Assembly: GCF_011089895.1 (NCBI RefSeq)
Contig: NZ_JAANAT010000001.1
Location: forward strand, 496,001-560,000
Length of the DNA: 64,000 nt
Direction: 5' to 3'
Source of the DNA: Mucilaginibacter inviolabilis
GTDB lineage: Bacteria; Bacteroidota; Bacteroidia; Sphingobacteriales; Sphingobacteriaceae
Shown one piece after another: positions 44,151 to 52,408 of the stretch. Below the pieces are notes generated by a model. That model searched no databases, was not told the DNA's origin, and saw nothing but the letters and a program-made list of their open reading frames with translations. The number at the start of each line of letters is the position of its first letter. Positions within the stretch are counted from its first letter, which is position 1. Both the position numbers and the translations under genes were made by a program.

Positions 44151-46247
44151 TTGACAAAAAGTATATTTATTGCTTCCGCCGAACCCTATAGCGGCAAATC
44201 CATCGTGGCCCTTGGACTGGTGAACATGCTGCTGGCCCGGGCGCAACATATCCGTTATTTTAAGCCGGTGATTACTTCAGCAGAAGCGCCGGCAGATAGC
44301 CACATTCAAGCGGTACTATCGCATTTTCAGCTACCCCAGGATTATCAAGATGCCTGGGCCTTTACAAGGCAGGAAGCGATGCACTATATCAAGGAGCACA
44401 GGCAGGGCGAACTCCTGGATCAGCTGATCAGCCGTTTCAAGGCGCTGGAAGCGACTTCCGATTTTACTATCGTAGAAGGCTGTGATTTTACCGGCAGCGG
44501 CACTGCTGTAGAATTCGAATTGAACCGTCTCATAGCCCGGAACCTCAACGCACCTGTAGTATTGCTTGTGTCAGGGAACAACAAAACAGCGATGGAAACC
44601 GTTCAGGACGCGCTTAATTTTTGGCAGGCTTACCAGGAACAGGACATCCCGGTACTTGCAGTCGTTGTCAACCGGCTGGCGCCGCCACACGCGGATGAGG
44701 TAAGAGAACAGCTCGCCGCACAGATACCTGCAGACGTCCTGACCGCTGTAATACCATCGGACAAATTGCTCGAAAATCCCAGCGTGGGGGAAATCTTCAG
44801 CCGCCTGCGTGGCCGGTTATTATTTGGCGAGACACTGCTAGAAAACCCGGTGGATAACTTTGTTACCGGCGCAATGCAGGTGCCCAATTTCCTGAACTAC
44901 CTGAAAGAAAACGTGCTGATCGTCACACCGGGTGACCGCGGTGATATTATTATCAGTTCGCTGCAGGCTAATATGTCGTCCAGTTATCCAAGAGTTGCCG
45001 GTATCGTATTGACAGCAGGCAGCGTACCGGAAGAACCAGTGATGCGACTGATAGAGGGACTGCAGGTTACCGTGCCTATAATGGCCGTCACTACCGGCAC
45101 TTTTGAGACCACCAACTTGGTCGCAGGAGTACATTCGAGAATCCGCCCTGACGATACCAAAAAAATCAGATTGGCGATCGAGACGTTCGGGCGTTTTGTG
45201 GACCAGGACGCTTTGAACGAAAAGATCGTGCTGCATCATTCAGCGGCGATAACGCCCCACATGTTCCAGTACCAACTAACGCAATGGGCGCGACGCCAAA
45301 AGAAAACGATCGTGCTGCCCGAAGGCAACGACGACCGAATCCTGCAGGCGGCGGCCCGGCTACTCACTCAGGATCTCGTCGGACTGATCTTACTGGGCGA
45401 CCCTGCGGAGATCGCCGCCTCGGTAAAGCGACTGGGCCTGAATCTTGATCTGCAAAAGGTCAGTGTGATCGATCCTGCTCAGGCGCCGCAGTTCGAGGAT
45501 TATGTACTGACCCTGTATGAATTACGGAAAAACAAGAATGTTACATTGGAAATGGCCCGCGACCTGATGACCGATGTCTCTTATTTCGGTACGATGATGG
45601 TCTACAAAGGCGAAGCCGACGGTATGGTCTCCGGCGCAGTACATACGACCCAGCATACGATACGTCCGGCCCTACAGTTTATCAAGACCAAACCAGGTAT
45701 CTCCACCGTATCTTCCATTTTCTTTATGTGCCTCGCCGACCGGGTTTCAGTGTTCGGCGATTGCGCTGTGAACCCGGACCCTACTTCAGAAGAATTAGCA
45801 GAGATCGCTATTTCTTCCGCAGACAACAGTAAACGTTTCGGCATTGAACCACGCGTGGCCATGTTGTCTTATTCATCCGGCACTTCCGGTGCCGGCGAGG
45901 ATGTGGATAAGGTGCGGCGCGCCACGGAACAGGTGAGGATAAGGCGGCCAGACATTAAGGTCGAAGGTCCGATCCAGTACGACGCCGCGGTTGACCCGGT
46001 AGTCGGCCGACAGAAGATCCCCGGCTCGGAAGTCGCCGGTCAGGCCAGCGTCCTGATCTTTCCGGATCTTAACACCGGCAATAACACCTATAAAGCTGTC
46101 CAGCGCGAAACCGGAGCATTGGCCATCGGCCCAATGCTGCAGGGCTTGAATAAACCGGTAAACGACCTCAGCCGGGGTTGCACCGTCGATGATATTTTTA
46201 ATACCGTCATTATTACTGCGATCCAAAGCCAGGACGAGCCCACCTAA
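44151..46247 (+). CDS. pta: phosphate acetyltransferase (long form: P-loop, DRTGG, PTA domains)
   Basis: A 698-residue enzyme close to the length of E. coli Pta. The N-terminal BioD-like P-loop domain holds SAEPYSGKSIVALG (about residues 9-22), the middle DRTGG-type domain follows, and the C-terminal catalytic PTA domain starts near residue 378 (KTIVLPEGNDDRIL) and includes SYSSGTSGAGED and VEGPIQYDAA. It interconverts acetyl-phosphate and acetyl-CoA. The start is TTG at 44151, with no ATG at the conserved MTKSIFIA beginning, so translation may be held low. It is followed 12 bases on by ackA. Confidence 0.93.
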   Translation: MTKSIFIASAEPYSGKSIVALGLVNMLLARAQHIRYFKPVITSAEAPADSHIQAVLSHFQLPQDYQDAWAFTRQEAMHYIKEHRQGELLDQLISRFKALEATSDFTIVEGCDFTGSGTAVEFELNRLIARNLNAPVVLLVSGNNKTAMETVQDALNFWQAYQEQDIPVLAVVVNRLAPPHADEVREQLAAQIPADVLTAVIPSDKLLENPSVGEIFSRLRGRLLFGETLLENPVDNFVTGAMQVPNFLNYLKENVLIVTPGDRGDIIISSLQANMSSSYPRVAGIVLTAGSVPEEPVMRLIEGLQVTVPIMAVTTGTFETTNLVAGVHSRIRPDDTKKIRLAIETFGRFVDQDALNEKIVLHHSAAITPHMFQYQLTQWARRQKKTIVLPEGNDDRILQAAARLLTQDLVGLILLGDPAEIAASVKRLGLNLDLQKVSVIDPAQAPQFEDYVLTLYELRKNKNVTLEMARDLMTDVSYFGTMMVYKGEADGMVSGAVHTTQHTIRPALQFIKTKPGISTVSSIFFMCLADRVSVFGDCAVNPDPTSEELAEIAISSADNSKRFGIEPRVAMLSYSSGTSGAGEDVDKVRRATEQVRIRRPDIKVEGPIQYDAAVDPVVGRQKIPGSEVAGQASVLIFPDLNTGNNTYKAVQRETGALAIGPMLQGLNKPVNDLSRGCTVDDIFNTVIITAIQSQDEPT

Positions 46248-46259
46248 TTTTTATTTGCT

Positions 46260-47474
46260 ATGTATATATTGGTTATCAACTCGGGCAGTAGCTCTATCAA
46301 ATACCAGCTTTTTCCAAAGCACAGCGATCAGCCGGTCTGCAATGGCCTCATCGAGCGTATCGGCCAGACTGGAGGCCGGATCACACACGAGATCTTTAAA
46401 ACGGGTGCAGCCCAGACCATTAAACTGGAACAAAGCGTCAAAGATCACGAAGCAGGGATGCAGGCCCTGGCCGGTTTACTTACCCGTGAGGATATCGCCG
46501 TGATCGCCGATCCGGCACAGATCGGAACAGTAGGTCACCGTGTCGTACACGGCGGCGAAACGCTAACCAAACCTACCATTATCACTGCGGAGGTCAAAGA
46601 AAAGATCAGGGCACTTTATCCTTTAGCCCCATTGCACAATCCAGGACATATCAAGGGCATTGAAGTTGCTGAAAAGTTATTTCCATCAGCTACCCAGATC
46701 GCCGTTTTCGACACCGCCTTTCACCAGACTTTACCGGATAAGGCCTACCGTTACGCCATCCCTGAAAGATTTTATAAAGAGGACGGTATTCGGGTGTATG
46801 GTTTTCACGGGATCAGTCATCAATATGTAGCGGGGGAAGCTATGGACTGGCTGAAAAATCAACAAGCTAAGCTCATCACCATTCATCTAGGAAACGGTTG
46901 CAGCATGGCTGCTGTAAGTGCCGGGAATTGTATTGATACAAGCATGGGCCTCACCCCGTTAGATGGGCTGGTCATGGGTACCCGAAGCGGCGCGATCGAC
47001 CCATCTGTGCTGCTGTACCTGCAGCAACAAAAAGGATTTACGGCTGAACAGCTGAATGAACTGCTGAATAAACAAAGCGGCATGCTGGCCTTAGCGGGTT
47101 ATAACGATATGAGGGACATAAGCCGGCTTTATCAGGAAGGCGCCCCAGCTGCTAAATTGGCTTATGAGTTGTATACCTATCGGATCAAAAAATTCATCGG
47201 CGCCTATGCCGTTGCTCTGAACGGTCTGGATGCCATTGTGTTCACCGCCGGAGTTGGCGAAAACGATGCATTAACACGAGAATTAGTTTGTCGAGACATG
47301 GAGGTATTAGATGTCCGCATCGACATTGCTAAAAATCAGTTAAGAGAAAAGGGATTACGCGATCTCTCTCTGGAAGACGCCCGCACCCGCATCTTAGTGA
47401 TCCCCACTAATGAAGAGCTGGCCATCGCACGGGAATGCCGGACGCTAAAGGACAACACTCACACTGGAGCGTGA
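46260..47474 (+). CDS. ackA: acetate kinase
   Basis: A 404-residue enzyme of typical length. It begins MYILVINSGSSSIKYQLF (the N-terminal acetokinase signature), with HRVVHGG at about residues 96-102, FHGISHQYV near 181, HLGNGCS near 208 and GVGENDALTREL near 329. It makes ATP from acetyl-phosphate, forming acetate. With xfp and pta this completes an ATP-yielding route from pentose/hexose phosphates. It is 12 bases after pta, in one operon. Confidence 0.96.
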   Translation: MYILVINSGSSSIKYQLFPKHSDQPVCNGLIERIGQTGGRITHEIFKTGAAQTIKLEQSVKDHEAGMQALAGLLTREDIAVIADPAQIGTVGHRVVHGGETLTKPTIITAEVKEKIRALYPLAPLHNPGHIKGIEVAEKLFPSATQIAVFDTAFHQTLPDKAYRYAIPERFYKEDGIRVYGFHGISHQYVAGEAMDWLKNQQAKLITIHLGNGCSMAAVSAGNCIDTSMGLTPLDGLVMGTRSGAIDPSVLLYLQQQKGFTAEQLNELLNKQSGMLALAGYNDMRDISRLYQEGAPAAKLAYELYTYRIKKFIGAYAVALNGLDAIVFTAGVGENDALTRELVCRDMEVLDVRIDIAKNQLREKGLRDLSLEDARTRILVIPTNEELAIARECRTLKDNTHTGA

Positions 47475-47515
47475 CCACCGTCACTAAATCTGTTCGCAGC
47501 GTATCTTAGGTTTGC

Positions 47516-48241
47516 ATGATGGGAAATACATCCGAGATCAAGTTCCTGGACGGCCCGCAGTCGCGCTGGCAGGAACTGAAATTTACTTTCGAAACTATGA
47601 CGGAACTGATCCGCGGTTTCCGCGCCTTGCATTTCATCGGGCCTTGCATCACCATATTCGGTTCGGCGCGATTTAAAGAAGACCATCCTTTTTACGTGCA
47701 GACAAGGAATGCGGCCGGCGCATTTGCCCGCCTGGGCTTTACGATCCTGACCGGCGGCGGGCCAGGCCTTATGGAAGCGGCTAATCGCGGTGCTAAAGAT
47801 GTCGGCGGCCGATCTGTAGGCTGTAATATACGACTGCCGGTCGAACAGCAGCCAAACCCTTACCTCGACAAGTGGGTATACATGAAGCAGTTCTTCCTCC
47901 GGAAGGTACTGCTCGTGAAATACAGTTTTGCCTTTGTCGTCATGCCCGGAGGGTTCGGTACGATGGATGAGTATTTCGAAGCACTGACCCTGATTCAGAC
48001 ACATAAGATCAAAAACTTTCCGGTCATTATTTTCGGAAAGGAATATCACCAGGACCTGATCCGGTATATTGAGAACATGAAAGCCTGTACGACGATCGCT
48101 GAAGAAGATATGTCACTATTCCTGGTCACTGATGATCTCGAAGAAGCCGTAGAATTGATCAGAGAAAAAAGCATCAAGGAATTCGGGCTGAAACCGGTCG
48201 CCAAACATAAACCCTTCCGGTGGTTATTTGAGAAATGGTAG
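47516..48241 (+). CDS. LOG-family protein (TIGR00730-type)
   Basis: A 241-residue protein. Residues about 39-60 hold the strand plus GSARFK; the motif PGGFGTMDEYFEAL (about 143-156) is the LOG PGGxGTxxE signature, and GGGPGLMEAANRGAKD precedes it. Plant LOG proteins are cytokinin-releasing phosphoribohydrolases; bacterial ones act on nucleoside monophosphates. It lies 41 bases after ackA, so is likely the last gene of that operon. An alternative start one codon on exists. Confidence 0.85.
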   Translation: MMGNTSEIKFLDGPQSRWQELKFTFETMTELIRGFRALHFIGPCITIFGSARFKEDHPFYVQTRNAAGAFARLGFTILTGGGPGLMEAANRGAKDVGGRSVGCNIRLPVEQQPNPYLDKWVYMKQFFLRKVLLVKYSFAFVVMPGGFGTMDEYFEALTLIQTHKIKNFPVIIFGKEYHQDLIRYIENMKACTTIAEEDMSLFLVTDDLEEAVELIREKSIKEFGLKPVAKHKPFRWLFEKW

Positions 48242-48245
48242 CGAT

Positions 48246-48560
48246 TTAATGGTTCATGCAATGCAAGGGATGCCGGCTATGATAAAGACAGGCATCGGCA
48301 TATAGAGAAGTTTGGAACAAACCCGTTTCTCCTTCGACCTCGAAAACCTGCGTATGCTGAAAGTTACGGTCTTCATGTTCCCATTCTAAAATCAGTTCCC
48401 AGCGGCCGTTTTCCAGTTCATCCGTTTCTATCTTCAGCAGATGTCCCTGACCCGTATCAAATGGCCGTAGAGTAAGCAGCCGATCGGTTTGACCGGATAA
48501 AGCACGGAACCGAAGGTTGCCCTTAACGGGATGTTCGAAAGTTAATTGAAGTGTTTTCAT
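48246..48560 (-). CDS. hypothetical small soluble protein, FixH-like pattern uncertain
   Basis: A 104-residue protein, MKTLQLTFEHPVKGNLRFRALSG, with a central strand-rich segment GRWELILEWEHEDRNFQH. The pattern faintly recalls the beta-sandwich of FixH-like proteins, but there is no membrane segment. It ends HPLHCMNH, with His and Cys that might bind a metal. No family is assigned. It is divergent from the universal stress gene with a Crp/Fnr-type site between. Confidence 0.5.
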   Translation of the reverse strand: MKTLQLTFEHPVKGNLRFRALSGQTDRLLTLRPFDTGQGHLLKIETDELENGRWELILEWEHEDRNFQHTQVFEVEGETGLFQTSLYADACLYHSRHPLHCMNH

Positions 48561-48609
48561 AAGAAACAGATAACATTAGCAAAACTAAGGCATTATCCGG
48601 CTCAAAAAA

Positions 48610-48674
48610 TGATCTCAGTCATGAATTCAATTGATGCTGATCCTGTGCCGCCGGCCGATGATTACGGTTATTTG
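48610..48674 (+). promoter_or_regulatory. Crp/Fnr-type site and promoter for the universal stress gene
   Basis: TGATCTCAGTCA (48610-48621; TGA-N6-TCA), then GGTTATTTG ending at 48674; centre-to-end distance 58.5, as before the pta operon. It would also lie close to the divergent start at 48560. Confidence 0.5.
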
Positions 48675-48697
48675 TGTATCACTAGATCAATTCGTCC

Positions 48698-49513
48698 ATG
48701 AAAAAGATTGCCGTACTAACCGACTTCTCCGAGCGCGCTTACCACGCCGCAAAGTATGCCCTGTCACTGGCTGCCAAACTGCATGCCAATATAGTACTCT
48801 ATCATTCTTTCCGGGTGCCGTCAGCACAACCGCTTGCGAGCCAGATCGCCTGGCCGTTGGAAGACTATTCTGAGATCAAAAAAGACTGTCAGTCCGCACT
48901 GGAAAAACTAAAAACGCAGCTTGAAGAAACGCAGGCAGGCCTGGCCCGGGGCTTTAGGCCACAGATCGAATGCCGGGCCGAAGAGGAACAGTTCGATCTT
49001 ATCGCTGAGGGGGCGTTATGGGATCGGGACATCGTACTGGTAGTGATTGGCAATCACCACCAGGGCTTTTCGAGCCTGATGCTCGGGAATCATAGTCGTG
49101 AAGTGCTAAACCATTCGGTGATGCCAGTTCTGGTAGTGCCGGAAAATGCAAGTTTTGAACCGTTTCTTAGAATAGCATTCGCAACAGATCTGGGTCGCGG
49201 CGATCTGGATATTGTTCAATCCTTATCCGGACTGGCAGGCCACTTCAATGCCGAACTACTACTAACGCACCTTTGCGAAAGCACACCGAAAAACAATCTG
49301 GAGGTACAGGATTTCTTGCAAGAGGTGACCAACAAGATCAGTTATCCTCATATATATTACCGTCAGCTGGAGGAAAAACACATACGGCGGGGCTTGCATC
49401 ACATGGCGGAGACCGTCAAGGCAAACCTTATCGTGATGGTTCACCGACAAAAGGACTTTGTGGAAGGCCTTTGCCTTTACCATATCAAACTTGACTACCG
49501 CGTCGCCCATTGA
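48698..49513 (+). CDS. tandem universal stress protein (UspA), second domain degenerate
   Basis: A 271-residue cytoplasmic protein. First Usp domain (about residues 1-150): KKIAVLTDFSERAYHAAKYALSLA, then a modified ATP-binding loop VIGNHHQGFSSLMLGNHSREVL. The second domain (about 155-265), starting RIAFATDLGRGD, lacks the GxxG nucleotide loop at the corresponding place (IVMVHRQKDFVEGL). Single-stress-domain activity is thus likely. Usp genes of this layout often respond to oxygen limitation. It is divergent from the gene at 48560. Confidence 0.85.
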   Translation: MKKIAVLTDFSERAYHAAKYALSLAAKLHANIVLYHSFRVPSAQPLASQIAWPLEDYSEIKKDCQSALEKLKTQLEETQAGLARGFRPQIECRAEEEQFDLIAEGALWDRDIVLVVIGNHHQGFSSLMLGNHSREVLNHSVMPVLVVPENASFEPFLRIAFATDLGRGDLDIVQSLSGLAGHFNAELLLTHLCESTPKNNLEVQDFLQEVTNKISYPHIYYRQLEEKHIRRGLHHMAETVKANLIVMVHRQKDFVEGLCLYHIKLDYRVAH

Positions 49514-49569
49514 AATATATTGGTTTTTGAGATGAATAAGGTTGCATACTTGACGGATGTCTGTCGCAC

Positions 49570-50958
49570 TTAGGCGATAAATCGCTCAAGCAGCGTTGCC
49601 AGCCAAAGGAAAACTGCAAAGCCAACCACATCCTGAAAAGCTGTTTCAAAAGGGCCGGCTGTTGTGGCAGGGTCAAAGCCGAGGCGTTTGGAAAGGACAG
49701 GAATCAGCGTACCCATCATTCCAGCTGTCAGCATAGAGCAGATCAATGCCCCTCCAATGACAATTCCGAACGGCAGGTGTTTTGACCATATTGCTCCGAT
49801 CACTCCCAGGACAAAGCCGCAAACCGCTGCCATTAAAATGGCTGTTGCCGCTTCTTTTCTAATAGACGGCCATAAGTCTTTGCGTTCGGCAGAGCCGGAG
49901 TCAACATCCCGCACGGTAATCGCTGCCGCCTGTAAGCCGACATTCCCCGAAATAGCCGAAATAACGGGCATAAAAGATGCTAAAAGGATTACCTTCTTCA
50001 ATACACCGTCAAAGTGGGAGATGACCGTTCCTGCCATCAATTCTATAAACATCGTACCAAGCAGCCAGGGAACCCGTTTCTTGGCTGCTTGAAATGGTGT
50101 TAGTTGCTCCATTGCCTCGGCATCAGTGCCTACGGCTTTGGCATAACGGCTGCGCATGCGATCGATCGTAAGCTGCATCATGTCGTCGGCAGGAATGACA
50201 CCGACCAGGTAACCATCTTTATCGGTAACGGGCAATGTCATAAATTTATGCTTGGCCATCAATGCCGCAGCATCTGCCTCTTTAGCGATCGCCGAGATGG
50301 AGACGACTTCTTTAGCCATTAACGCTTCCACTTTTTGTCTGGGATCAGCCATTAGTAAACCGCGGATGGAGATTACGCCCTTTAACCTGTCATTCTTCTT
50401 ATGTTCTTTCTTTACAATGTAAATATCTTCCGGCAGATCTATGTCTGGGTCCGTCTTTCTTATTTCTTCAATAGCTTCACCAACGGTCGAACCTACGTGC
50501 AACTTTACAAAATGGGTAGTCATCAAACGTCCGGCGCTGCCATTAGCGTATATTAATCTGGCATCCACTTCCTGCAGCACCTCACGATTTGCATCCTTAT
50601 TTTCGACATAACTGTCTGCTTGTTTTTGTGGCGCTTCGGTGATAAGGATAGCGGCCTCCCGGGGTGGTAGTATGTTGATTATATTCGCCATTTGCTTTTC
50701 CGGTAGTTTGCCAAGAATATTTTTGGAAAGCTTTGGCTCTAATTTTGCCAATACCTCCGCAGCCAAAGGGTCACCAAATGTGGTGAAGATTCGGCCCGCC
50801 TCCTCTGGTGGTAATTGCTCCAATGCCAAAGCGATATCCGCGGGCGTTTCATTAGACAAAGCCTGACAAACAGGATCATCTGCAAGATCGACGTCCTTAT
50901 CGCTCGCCAGCACCTTTAATTTTTTTACAAGTTCCTTATAATTTAATTCTACCGCCAT
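49570..50958 (-). CDS. mgtE: MgtE-family Mg2+ channel/transporter
   Basis: A 462-residue protein with all three parts: an N-terminal helical MgtE_N domain (residues about 1-125), two CBS domains (about 130-250; RGLLMADPRQKVEALMAKEVV and TLPVTDKDGYLVGVIPADDMM), and a C-terminal five-helix pore (about 280-460) with GNVGLQAAAITVRD, the MgtE pore signature. It lets Mg2+ in when cytoplasmic levels are low. The start at 50958 (MAVELNYKEL) is preferred over one 15 codons upstream. The gene is alone on its strand here. Confidence 0.92.
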   Translation of the reverse strand: MAVELNYKELVKKLKVLASDKDVDLADDPVCQALSNETPADIALALEQLPPEEAGRIFTTFGDPLAAEVLAKLEPKLSKNILGKLPEKQMANIINILPPREAAILITEAPQKQADSYVENKDANREVLQEVDARLIYANGSAGRLMTTHFVKLHVGSTVGEAIEEIRKTDPDIDLPEDIYIVKKEHKKNDRLKGVISIRGLLMADPRQKVEALMAKEVVSISAIAKEADAAALMAKHKFMTLPVTDKDGYLVGVIPADDMMQLTIDRMRSRYAKAVGTDAEAMEQLTPFQAAKKRVPWLLGTMFIELMAGTVISHFDGVLKKVILLASFMPVISAISGNVGLQAAAITVRDVDSGSAERKDLWPSIRKEAATAILMAAVCGFVLGVIGAIWSKHLPFGIVIGGALICSMLTAGMMGTLIPVLSKRLGFDPATTAGPFETAFQDVVGFAVFLWLATLLERFIA

Positions 50959-51376
50959 ATTGCATAAAACTCCTCCAGGTTGTAAGCGCTTATAGCATAA
51001 CATATATACTTGCGCAAGGTTTTTTACAAGATGTATCGGTTATAAGGATAAAGAAGGTTATCAACCACAACTGCTTGATTTGAATATTTAATTTAGGAAG
51101 GCTAATGAGTTTTGTTATCAGCGATGCTGATCAACGTTATTTGTAATTGCCCTTAGGGATATTTAAATAATAAACTTTTAAGGAGAACTTATTGGATAAG
51201 TAAAAATACTTAAGGGAAAAGATGAGATGATTAAAGTAAAATTTGTAGCTATTTGATTTTTCTTAACGAGGAATTGTCTATGATATTAAATATAAAATCA
51301 TCCAACAGATTTCTAAAAATTAAGAAAATGTATTCAGACAAGCGACCTTGTTGCCGCAATAATGACAGGCCTCCAT
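50959..51376. other. AT-rich region between mgtE and the AraC gene
   Basis: No gene was seen. CTTGCGCAAG (51009-51018) is a perfect palindrome 51 bases upstream of the mgtE start, and ATCAGC-GAT-GCTGAT (51117-51131) is a 6-3-6 repeat. Either could be an operator; their sequence does not match a regulator that I know. The mgtE promoter should lie in this stretch. Confidence 0.4.
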
Positions 51377-52339
51377 TCAGCTTGCGGAAAACTTCTTAGG
51401 TGTCAAACCATAATACATTTGAAAAACCCGCGCAAAATGGCTCAAATTGCTAAATCCCAATTGATAACCTACTTCCTTTACAGAAAGATGTTTTTCCTTT
51501 AGCAACCGGGCAGATTCCTGCATTCGCAGAAACTGGTAATAGTCAAACACCGTTCTACCAAAAGCTTGTCTAAACATTTTGCGAAGCTTTGGCTGGCTCA
51601 TGTGGGCATTCCTGGCCAACGCCGCAATATCCGGTGCCTGAGCTAAGTTTGACTGTAATTGTAACTTAATGCTGTAAATTGCCTTTACGTCCTGTATGTG
51701 CATAAGGCTTGGCGCCAAGGCTTCACGCTGCATCAACAAGCCGATAGCATAGCACAATATTTCTTTGCATTTTAACTTATAAAACTGATTTTCCAGGCTT
51801 TCAGGAACTACCTGACGCAGAAAACAGCCTGCAGTGTCGATTATAGCTGCAGATACCGCTGATTCATAAATAAAATCGTCATCACCTTTCAAAATACTTG
51901 TCACAATAGGATGTTTAAGGCCATCAAAAAGCGCGTTCAGATAAGACCTGGAAACTGCAATGGTTATACTTGCAAAATTGGTATCGCTCGGCATGGACAT
52001 CACAGATGACACTGTATGTTTGCAAATCACCATATTAGCCCGCTCTGCTGTTCGGTCGCCATCGGCATAGGGATCGATTGATGGGAAAATTCCGGAGAGT
52101 TGAAATATAATATCTGTCTGGCCTTTAGCTAATATGTTTGTACGTTCAATATGAAGGGCCTCTTTCAGGTAATAATTCCGGATCATCATTCGCAGCTCAT
52201 CTCCCCAGGAAAAGCCGGTGATATAGCCGCCACCTTTATTTGGGGGAATGTAAATAAATCGTCCATTTACCGTAGCTCCTAAAACTTCTGCCAGTTTATT
52301 TGCTATGCCGGAACCCGTATCAGTAATAGATATATTCAT
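51377..52339 (-). CDS. AraC-family transcriptional regulator
   Basis: A 320-residue protein. The C-terminal 95 residues hold the double helix-turn-helix of AraC proteins (LARNAHMSQPKLRKMFRQA, then LLKEKHLSVKEVGYQLGFSN), ending LTPKKFSAS. The N-terminal part (about 1-210) has no recognised sensor domain. It is divergent from the Tet(X)-like monooxygenase with about 69 bases between, in which two direct repeats spaced 21 bases lie, suggesting that it controls the monooxygenase and itself. Confidence 0.88.
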   Translation of the reverse strand: MNISITDTGSGIANKLAEVLGATVNGRFIYIPPNKGGGYITGFSWGDELRMMIRNYYLKEALHIERTNILAKGQTDIIFQLSGIFPSIDPYADGDRTAERANMVICKHTVSSVMSMPSDTNFASITIAVSRSYLNALFDGLKHPIVTSILKGDDDFIYESAVSAAIIDTAGCFLRQVVPESLENQFYKLKCKEILCYAIGLLMQREALAPSLMHIQDVKAIYSIKLQLQSNLAQAPDIAALARNAHMSQPKLRKMFRQAFGRTVFDYYQFLRMQESARLLKEKHLSVKEVGYQLGFSNLSHFARVFQMYYGLTPKKFSAS

Positions 52340-52340
52340 T

Positions 52341-52373
52341 TACGGCTATTTTTATATCAAATATGGCTATTCT
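52341..52373. promoter_or_regulatory. two direct repeats, 21 bp apart, AraC-type operator
   Basis: TACGGCTATTTT (52341-52352) and TATGGCTATTCT (52362-52373) agree at 10 of 12 bases and are 21 bp apart, two helical turns, the geometry bound by AraC dimers. They begin 2 bases after the AraC start codon, and the promoter-like CGTATTTG of the monooxygenase gene begins 4 bases later. Confidence 0.6.
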
Positions 52374-52408
52374 ATTCGTATTTGTTGAATTATTTTTGCA
52401 GAAAAAAA

